A stretch of DNA of 64,000 nt. Origin: Chinchilla lanigera. Taxonomy: Eukaryota; Chordata; Mammalia; Rodentia; Chinchillidae. The position numbers were made by a program, and so were the translations under genes. The notes below the pieces were generated by a model. It was not told the origin of the DNA and did not search any database. It was given only the letters and a program-made list of their open reading frames with translations. Every line of letters starts with the position of its first letter. Position 1 is the first letter of the stretch. The stretch lies in contig NW_004955433.1 in NCBI RefSeq assembly GCF_000276665.1, positions 13,009,457 through 13,073,456 of the forward strand, read 5' to 3'. Below, in pieces: positions 59,094 through 64,000 of this stretch.

Positions 59094-61256
59094 AACCATA
59101 TTTTTCTTGTCCTCCAAGAGACTGTTACAGATCCCTGGGCTAGGTTATGAAGTAGAAAACCTGTTTCATTATGATTTATAATATCTTCAGATGCATTCCA
59201 AGGTTGACTCTCTCTTTAACATTAGGAAGGCAATCCAGAATGCCGCCTTCAGAATGCCACCTTCATCGTAACTTTGTAACACTTCAAAATGTTTTTCTTT
59301 GTTGCCAAAGTTATGAATCACTTCCAGATAGTGTGGGAACTTTTGCTTCAAACTTTTGCTTTCATGTAGATATTCTTTTGGTCATTTTATCAAGTTTTTA
59401 AAAATCTTAATAATAGGTGTTTATAAAATGGCAGCAAGTGTTAAAATAAATATTCAAGTGGCTTAGGTGTAGCTTTTAATATTTTCCTTAAATAATTATC
59501 AATTTTAAATATTTTTCATTTTGGAAAACACAACATTTAGCAAATAATTTCTATTATGTATACTCTTAAACATAATATAAGGTGTATTTATATTATGTAT
59601 AATTTTTTTTCTTACTGTAAAGTTTTCATCCATGTAAAAATCATGCTGTAAATTTCAATGTGGTTATAGGAGCCTTCATTCCAGGAGTTCCAGTACAGCC
59701 AATCCTCCTCAGATACCCCAACAAGCTGGTAAGCATCGTATTCTACCATGGAGAGAATTCTGAATATTCCAAGTAATACATGTTGTCTGGAGCCCGTTTT
59801 AATATTTGAATAAGGGTATGAATAGATAAATGGTAGGAGACTATCAGCAGATTCACTCTGCTTGCCATATGCAGGTTTTAAATTTTTGGAAGATAGTTGT
59901 TCATATCAATACTGTTTTGCTATGGTTAAGCTTCGGGAAAATATTTCTCTGCCTCTTGTATCACTGTGATAATGAGATTAAGTCCTAGATTTAGGGTCTT
60001 ATTAGACTGGATGGTAGAAATTTGTAATTTTAATTAAACCTACAAGGAAACTTTTCCTAATTCTGAGGTCATTATTTATGGAGAAGGACTGAAGTAGGAG
60101 GATAAATTTGGGAAAGGGTCCATCCTTAATTTGTTTCAGTAATTCCTCTTTGTGTTACCTATTGGCAAGTAGTTTAAGTAAGAAAATATCTGCAAGAGCT
60201 AACATGATACATAAAGTATTTTGACTCACAAAAGACTCTCTTTTGCACAAACTGGCCACATTGTTGTCCCCTGAATAGTGATTGTATCACCATTTTCTCA
60301 GAAAGATTTGTTGGGGAATGTTTTGTTTCTGAAAGGACTTTGTTTACGAGAGAATCCATATTAAAAGGCAGGATGTATTTGTTAATCATCTATGTTATTT
60401 AAAGGTAAGAAGAGCTCTCGATCAATTCAACTTTCTGTTCAGTGGCTGCTTTCTCAATTTTGGACATCTTTGGTTAAAATTTATTATCTATCAAACCTTT
60501 ACTCTCTGTACCTCCACCAAGTAACCTTTTATAAAGAACTGATGTATTTTTTTTTTCTTTTTGTAAACAAGTTAATTTTCCAGTTCTGTTCATATTGGTA
60601 GAAAAATAGCTAAGTATGTGCTGTAGTTTTTAAGAAATTCAGAACAAGTGCCCTTAAAAGATAGTGGCATAGGAAGGTAAATCTTTTTTATGTAGATACA
60701 TAATCCTAGAATTTATAGGTCAATTTATCAATCTTTAATAATAATGTAGTTAATTTAATTTTCTTTCTTTTTTTTTTTTTTTTTTTTTTCCCGGTACTGG
60801 GAATCAAACTCACAACTTTGCACTTGCCAGGCAGGCACTGTGCCGCTGAGCTAAATCCCCAGCCCCTAATTTAATTTTCAACATTTTGCTTTTTTCATTT
60901 TTCATTTTTTATTTTTTTAATTTTATTTTAAAGAGAGTAGTAAATGAGAAGAAAAAAAGAACAATAGCAGCATACCAGCATCATAAACGTAAACAAACCA
61001 AAGCAAGAACATTTAAAGTGATACAGGGTTTCAAGACAAAATAATACAAACTAACAGTGGTTGTTATATTACAATATGCAATATATAATATAACAATGTG
61101 TAATATAACATGTTGCTTTTAATTTCAAAAAAGGTATACATGAATCCCCATCTTAAAATAAGATCTTTGTTTTATTTGATATTTACCCTCTGGACCAACA
61201 GCTTAAATGCTTCTGTTGTAGGACACTGTGACCTGGACGTGGCAAGGATATACATT
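43149..61256 (+). CDS. LPCAT2: LPCAT2: lysophosphatidylcholine acyltransferase 2, 5' part (exons 1-7, partial)
   Basis: Membrane acyltransferase of the Lands cycle, known to make phosphatidylcholine and platelet-activating factor at the ER and lipid droplets. Seven exons join in frame (797 nt, codons 1-266). Visible are a soluble Pro-rich N-terminus, a hydrophobic membrane segment at about 58-86, and the PlsC acyltransferase motifs: HSTFFD (H146, D151, catalytic HX4D), EGTC (220-223) and GAFIPG (from 235). The family protein is about 544 residues. The rest of the acyltransferase domain and the C-terminal EF-hand region are encoded past the window end, so the gene is cut by the window and not truncated in the genome. 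The start ATG gives [20 protein letters not shown], aligning with the human N-terminus. No frameshift or stop. It lies in the same direction as MMP2. Confidence 0.95.
45442..45867 (-). mobile_element. Solo LTR, MaLR-type, reverse orientation
   Basis: GTTTTAGTCACTTTCTCATT, GGAGGGAAGGTTTATATGAC, GGCAGAAGGGCATCACAGAG and a terminal ATATAAACCATGACAAG. It is the same LTR group as 10512-10908 in reverse. Confidence 0.7.
46290..47251 (+). mobile_element. L1 LINE remnant (ORF1 to early ORF2 region)
   Basis: AAATGAAAAGTTCATTAAAT, GAACTTGAAGATAGAGTGCC and AGAAATTATTCTATCTAAAC resemble the coiled-coil part of mammalian L1 ORF1. Further on, TTGACAAATCCTTGCCAAGA resembles the ORF2 start region. No intact frame survives. 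It continues after the inserted LTR at 47252. Confidence 0.65.
47252..47616 (+). mobile_element. Solo LTR, MaLR-type, inserted in L1
   Basis: GGGTGTCCCCTCTGAAAGCC, CAAAATAAACCTCGCCTCCT with the AATAAA signal, and GTTGTGGGTGTTGGGTATTT to a GAGAATGACTAAGATAA end. L1-like sequence lies on both sides. Confidence 0.75.
47617..48790 (+). mobile_element. L1 LINE remnant (ORF2 region, decayed)
   Basis: The order of phrases follows L1 ORF2: GTTTCTCCAAAGGTTGAGAA, ATACCTTGTTCACCACTTCT (ATTTAACAT next), GACTTCCTAAGAAATCTGCA, AAATACTTAGGATTTTTAAT, AAGTTTATACAGAAATGCAA, AACTACAGTAATTAGTAAGG. Many frameshifts and stops; not an active element. Confidence 0.75.
48508..48530. repeat. Short (TG)n tract within L1 remnant
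   Basis: TGTGTGTGTTTGTGTGTGTG followed by TAAG. Confidence 0.8.
48795..48961 (-). mobile_element. B1/ID composite SINE (B4-like)
   Basis: ID part first on this strand (TTTGGTACTGCTGATTGAAC, GAGCCAAACCCCAGGTCCCC). Then comes a B1 part (TTGAGACAGGGCCTTACTAG, CCTGCCTCAGCCTCCAAGAA). It sits between L1 pieces. Confidence 0.8.
48979..49376 (-). mobile_element. Solo LTR, MaLR-type, inserted in L1 (reverse)
   Basis: ATTAGTCACGTTCCTTGCTG, AAAGGAGGAGAGGTTTATTT, GGCCGGCTCCAAGGCAGAAA and a terminal TACCTAAACCATAACAATTA. L1 text resumes at about 49500. Confidence 0.75.
49400..49980 (+). mobile_element. L1 LINE 3' end remnant
   Basis: AGAAATGAAAACGTTTATCT, ACAAGAATGTTCGTAGTGGC and TGTAGCCCACAATCAGAAAT match the 3' region of old mammalian L1 elements. 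The stretch from about 49540 to 49980 continues through the 3'UTR phrase TTGATCAAGCCACATTGAGT. Confidence 0.7.
50902..51041 (+). CDS. LPCAT2: LPCAT2 exon 2: membrane segment
   Basis: 140 nt, codons 58-104. [20 protein letters not shown] followed by [14 protein letters not shown] forms the hydrophobic ER-membrane anchor. It then continues to [13 protein letters not shown]. The acceptor is GACTTTCAG and the donor AGAAG/GTAAGA. Confidence 0.96.
52123..52232 (-). mobile_element. ID-type SINE with 13-bp target duplication
   Basis: A/T-rich tail, GGTTTTTCTCTGGTACCGGG, GCGCTTGCCAGGCAGGTGCT and a CTAAATCCCCAGCCCC end. It is flanked by the perfect duplication GAATAAATGTTAT at 52110-52122 and 52233-52245, marking a recent L1-driven insertion. 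Confidence 0.95.
52761..53114 (-). mobile_element. Solo LTR, MaLR-type, reverse orientation
   Basis: TAATCAGCTTTTTGTAGCTG, GAGAGGTTTATTTTGGGTCA, CATGGTGAAGGACATGGCAG and a terminal GGATGCAAACCATAATAAAC: the same group as the other reverse LTRs. Confidence 0.7.
53437..53850 (+). mobile_element. Solo LTR, MaLR-type
   Basis: It starts TGTTATGGCTTGTGTCTAGA and carries a central GAATTGGCACCACCCTAATC. The polyadenylation region is GTGAGCTAAATAAACCTTCC, and it ends AGAAAAGTAACTAAGATAA. Only about 320 bases separate it from the reverse LTR at 52761-53114, so the two face each other. Confidence 0.75.
54633..54850 (+). CDS. LPCAT2: LPCAT2 exon 3: acyltransferase motif 1 (HX4D)
   Basis: 218 nt, codons 104-177. 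[20 protein letters not shown], then [20 protein letters not shown] with catalytic H146 and D151 (bases 54757-54774). Ends VPLIG. The donor is A/GTAAGT. Confidence 0.96.
54851..56095 (+). other. LPCAT2 intron 3
   Basis: 1.2 kb of A/T-rich sequence without a recognised repeat or gene. Confidence 0.7.
56096..56208 (+). CDS. LPCAT2: LPCAT2 exon 4
   Basis: 113 nt, codons 177-214. [20 protein letters not shown] through SGGEWPQ, the substrate-groove region between motif 1 and motif 3 of the PlsC domain. RATSGG where human has RTTSGG. Confidence 0.96.
56758..56851 (-). mobile_element. ID-type SINE, diverged
   Basis: TTTTTGGTTTTTCTCCAGTA, GACCTTGCACTTGCCAGGCA and a CTAAATCCCCAACCCC end. It is flanked by imperfect duplications beginning AAATC: AAATCAGGGGTGGTTCT on the left at 56741 and AAATCGGGTGGTTCT on the right at 56852. 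Confidence 0.88.
57948..58042 (-). mobile_element. ID-type SINE, diverged
   Basis: Long T-run, GTACCAGGAATCAAACTTAG, GTGCTTGCCAGGCAGATGTT and CTGAGCTATATCCCCGGCCC. The target duplication is not clear. Confidence 0.85.
58363..58480 (+). mobile_element. Young ID-type SINE, sense orientation, intact pol III boxes
   Basis: GGGCTGGGGATTTAGCTCAG with A box TAGCTCAGCGG, GCGCAAGGTCGTGAGTTCGG with B box GTTCGGTTCCC, then GGTACCGG and a long A-rich tail. It is flanked by a perfect 15-base duplication AAGAAACAAATGTAG at 58348-58362 and 58481-58495, so it inserted recently. Direct descendant of a tRNA-like gene as in other rodent ID/BC1 families. Confidence 0.95.
58749..58809 (+). CDS. LPCAT2: LPCAT2 exon 5: EGTC motif
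   Basis: 61 nt, codons 215-235. [20 protein letters not shown], with EGTC at bases 58764-58775. It matches human exactly in this stretch. Confidence 0.96.
58810..59669 (+). other. LPCAT2 intron 5
   Basis: 0.86 kb. It holds a (TG)n microsatellite at 59050-59090. Otherwise A/T-rich and unassigned. Confidence 0.75.
59010..59090. repeat. (TG)n microsatellite
   Basis: About 20 perfect GT units at 59050-59090, preceded by a less regular GTGTGTGCATGTGTGTG stretch. Confidence 0.97.
59670..59728 (+). CDS. LPCAT2: LPCAT2 exon 6: GAFIPG motif
   Basis: 59 nt, codons 235-254. [20 protein letters not shown]. The single difference from human is Ile for Val in VQPVLL. The acceptor is TTATAG and the donor GTAAGC. 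Confidence 0.95.
59729..61221 (+). other. LPCAT2 intron 6
   Basis: 1.5 kb. It holds an ID SINE (60764-60866), then an A-rich block at 60900-61100 that I could not assign. Otherwise unique. Confidence 0.7.
60764..60866 (-). mobile_element. ID-type SINE with 13-bp target duplication
   Basis: Long T-run, CCCGGTACTGGGAATCAAAC, TTGCACTTGCCAGGCAGGCA and a CTAAATCCCCAGCCCC end. It is flanked by TAATTTAATTTTC at 60751-60763 and 60867-60879. Confidence 0.93.
61222..61256 (+). CDS. LPCAT2: LPCAT2 exon 7 (35 nt)
   Basis: A short exon, codons 255-266: [11 protein letters not shown] with a split Phe. The acceptor TTGTAG and donor TT/GTAAGT are good. Too short to be noticed as an open frame, but it matches the family exactly. 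The next exon (expected to begin IQLCM) is not in the remaining 2.7 kb. Confidence 0.93.
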
Positions 61257-64000
61257 GTAAGTCACTGGTGATTATTATTAGTTTACATTAACTTTATTTT
61301 GATAAAAATATCATTTATCTCTCCTTTAAAACAAAAACCTTATTTTGATGAAAGTAAAGTTTCTTGTCAGAATCTTGTATATGGTAACTGGTACCTTTAT
61401 AGAGAGCGTCACTGTGTGCCTGTTAACCCCTGCGGTCTCCTGTGTGGAGGGTTCTAGTCGTCTAGAATTCACATTCAGATGGGTCTCTGGGTTTTGTGTA
61501 CAGTTCGTACGGAACATTTCAGTGACCTGTTTGATTCTGACTTGGATTTAATTTTGTACTTTCATTTCCATTGCAGATTTATCATCTGGTGTGTCTGTCT
61601 GTACTTTATATGAATTGATAAAAATCATGGTGAATGTTTACTCTTAAAAAAAATTATTACAGTAAAAGGCACATTGCCATTAGTCTTTCTCAAAACATGC
61701 CCCTGTGCTTTGAGCACATGTCTGTCTTTACCACTTTCTGAAGGTTTTTTTGAAAGTCCTCTTTGTGTCTTTCCGAAGTCTAATAAATAGGGTGAAGCTA
61801 CTGCCAAGTGCTGGAAGAAAGGCAGGCTCGTAAAGACACTGCAGTGCCTCTCTCTGCCTTCTCACTGAATTGGGCACCATGCAGTTTCTGTCTCCTCCCC
61901 AAGAGTCAAAATAACTATGAAAGATGAATGTTTTGAATCAGTTCAGGACATTAAGGCAGCCACTACAGTGCAACTGAAGATAATGAAGAAAAAGGACACT
62001 TAGAATTGCTTCAGAAAGTGGCACGAATGATGGAATAAAGTATGTTTGAGGCCAGGAGTAGTATTTTGAGGGAGGTTGATGGTAACATGTCTTCAACTTT
62101 TAAAAAAATTAAACATTCCCTATATGTTTCAGTCATACCTTGTACTACATTGATGTATACAGTACAGATTAATTTTGTTATATGACCTGAAATAGTTGTG
62201 ATGTGTCTGGTAGGAGCTGAGAAAATAGCTCACCAAGATTTCAGTCTGTTCTTAGATTTTAAAAACACAGAGATCAGCAGTTTCTGTAAGCACTTAAGAG
62301 AGGAGAGGAATATGGTTTCACTATTAGATAAGCTGATAGGAAACAGCCTTAAAAAAAAAAAAAAAAGAGTATGTGGAAGCAAACTTTCCTCTTATAACCT
62401 TGTGTTAGTTCCCAGTAGAGAAGTGTGAGTTTGTTTAAATTTTGGTGAAAACCATATGAAACACCTGGGTTTGAGGACTTTCCCCAGTGCTCAAACATCA
62501 TTTTGGGTAGATAGGTGACAATATGTTGGAAATATTTAAAAGAAAATCATTTGCTTTCAAACCTACTGTGGGCTTCTGTAGATACCAATCAGCTCCTGAA
62601 AATCAGAATAAAATGCATAATTTCTCCTGTTTTGTGACTGTGTGAAAATTGCTTTGACATAATTTAGATCAAAATGGGTAAATAGAATAAATAATAACAC
62701 ATGCGACATATTTGTGTTCCTGTTATGCTTCAGTTCTTGGTAATTTACACCTTTAATTTAAGGGAATACCAAAAATAAAAGAGCACAAACTGTAAAAGGT
62801 GTGGAATAGTATTTTTTTTTTAACTCTTTAAGAAATCAGCTTATTCAAAGATGTATTGGCGTGTATCTTTCATGCAATACTGACTTTGAATGTCTGGCTT
62901 TCAGTTTTTATATAGAAGAAAACAAGGAGAAACAAGTTATATGAGAGCTTTTTAGAAACAAAGGTGCCTAAAAGCTAATTGAGTGCATATTTGTGTTTCC
63001 TGGTGTGCATCATCCTTTGGTCTTTACAGATCACAGTCCCTTTGGAGACGGTGTGAGTTCACTGTGACATTTTTTTTTTTTTTGGTTACATAGCAGTTCA
63101 GGCAGATGTGGAGGTCAAATAAAAGGTGACTTTTTGGAAGGAGGACTAGGGCAGAAAATAGAGTGGTTTATTTAATCTATCCTAGAAGTGTGTGATAAAG
63201 AGAAAAAAAATCAGAAAGAAAATTCAGGAGAGAGAAAAAAAGATATTTCAGGAGTCAAAGATTTCTTAGGATTTAATAAACAAAAATTCTCTAAGAGGCA
63301 TAGCTTTGTTTTGTCCAAATGCCACATGGCATTCACCTAGGCCACGTCTCATCGTCTCATCTCTGCCTTTGTCTTGTGGCCTATTTAATGCTAGTGTTAG
63401 CACAGTGTCTATTATTTCTAATTCCATTCCACTGTTGTCTTTTCTCCAGCTGCTCTTTAGATGCAGATTCTAAGAAAGAGATTTTAAATCAGAGTATGCA
63501 TTTGAAGGGAGTGGCAAGTCAGGGAATAAGCTTAGCAACAGAGTGGCTGTGAAAAAGCTGTTTCCCATCAGCCTAAGAAATGGTAGATTTGTCTGTAGGC
63601 AAACAAGACAGGTTTAATGACATCTCATGCAAGGTTTAATTTATTTTTTTACAGCATTCAGAATTGGCAGAACCAAATATGTATCTGTTCAAGTAACTGA
63701 ATACCAAAGCTCAGTTTAAATAATTCAAAAACAGTGGACTGGATGATGGATAATGGGGTTGAGCTTGATTGGAGGCTATAGACAGTAAAGGATTTTTTAC
63801 TCCCTCAGATGGAGAGTTTGAAAATATATAATTAAAGCCAGGTGCAGGAGTATGCACACGTAATTCCAGCTCCTTGTGAGATTGAAGCAGGAGGATTACG
63901 AGTTTGAGGTTAGCCCAGACAACATAACAGAACCCTATCTCCAAAGAAATTGTAATTCATTATGGAAGTGGTAAATTTATTTATTTAATTTATTTTTAAA
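61257..64000 (+). other. LPCAT2 intron 7 (start; continues past window)
   Basis: No further LPCAT2 exon was found. The window ends inside this intron. A B1-like SINE lies at 63833-63945. The rest is A/T-rich and unassigned. Confidence 0.7.
63833..63945 (+). mobile_element. B1-like SINE
   Basis: TAAAGCCAGGTGCAGGAGTA, GATTGAAGCAGGAGGATTAC and GAACCCTATCTCCAAAGAAA: a 7SL-derived monomer. Confidence 0.7.

Noticed and set aside
61573..61620. Acceptor-like CATTGCAG followed by ATTTATCATCTGG as an LPCAT2 exon
   Set aside because: The translation does not match LPCAT2 in any frame.
63655..63670. Possible LPCAT2 exon 8 at TTTTTTACAG / CATTCAG
   Set aside because: It starts with the right frame (Phe-Ile-Gln), but the next codons read Asn-Trp-Gln and not the conserved Leu-Cys-Met-Leu. 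Coincidence.
43320..64000. CAPNS2 retrogene inside LPCAT2, as in human
   Set aside because: No calpain small-subunit-like frame is seen. In human it lies in a later intron, so it would be beyond this window.

Overview
This is a stretch of rodent nuclear genome. It carries one complete gene, MMP2 (72 kDa gelatinase, matrix metalloproteinase-2), and the first part of LPCAT2 (lysophosphatidylcholine acyltransferase 2), both on the + strand, head to tail. The evidence for a mammal is 20 coding exons with GT-AG splice sites that translate to these two proteins, plus mammal-wide repeats (MIR, L2, MLT1/MaLR LTRs, MER5). The evidence for a rodent is the abundance of tRNA-derived ID-type SINEs and B1/ID composite SINEs. 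In addition, the MMP2 hinge exon is two codons longer than in human, giving 662 residues as in mouse. The SINE subfamily ends in an unusual GGTACC-containing 3' segment. That argues against mouse or rat and suggests a non-murid rodent, but the species cannot be fixed from sequence alone. MMP2 next to LPCAT2 matches the gene order on human 16q12.2.

Layout. Positions 1 to about 15.3 kb are intergenic, with no recognisable gene: old MIR/L2/LTR remnants, simple repeats and two small minisatellites. About 15.3-40.6 kb is MMP2. It has a GC-rich, TATA-less promoter, a 5'UTR interrupted by a 121-base assembly gap, 13 coding exons from ATG 15755 to stop 39797, and a 3'UTR ending at an AATAAA at 40562. 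About 40.6-42.9 kb is a short intergenic spacer holding two ID SINEs inserted at nearly the same site. From about 42.95 kb to the window end is LPCAT2: a GC-box promoter and exons 1-7 (codons 1-266). The remaining exons lie beyond position 64000. LPCAT2 intron 1 contains a nested transposon block (a decayed L1 broken up by two LTRs and a composite SINE), and intron 2 holds two more LTRs and a young SINE.

The two genes do not form a pathway. MMP2 is a secreted zinc collagenase/gelatinase. LPCAT2 is an ER/lipid-droplet acyltransferase making phosphatidylcholine and platelet-activating factor. Their adjacency is conserved synteny. No CRISPR array, structural RNA gene, mobile operon or new enzyme system is present. 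The points most worth checking are two substitutions in MMP2 (T199P, F351V), a degenerate tandem array just inside MMP2 intron 1, a conserved three-codon uORF in the MMP2 leader, and the transposon nesting in LPCAT2 intron 1.
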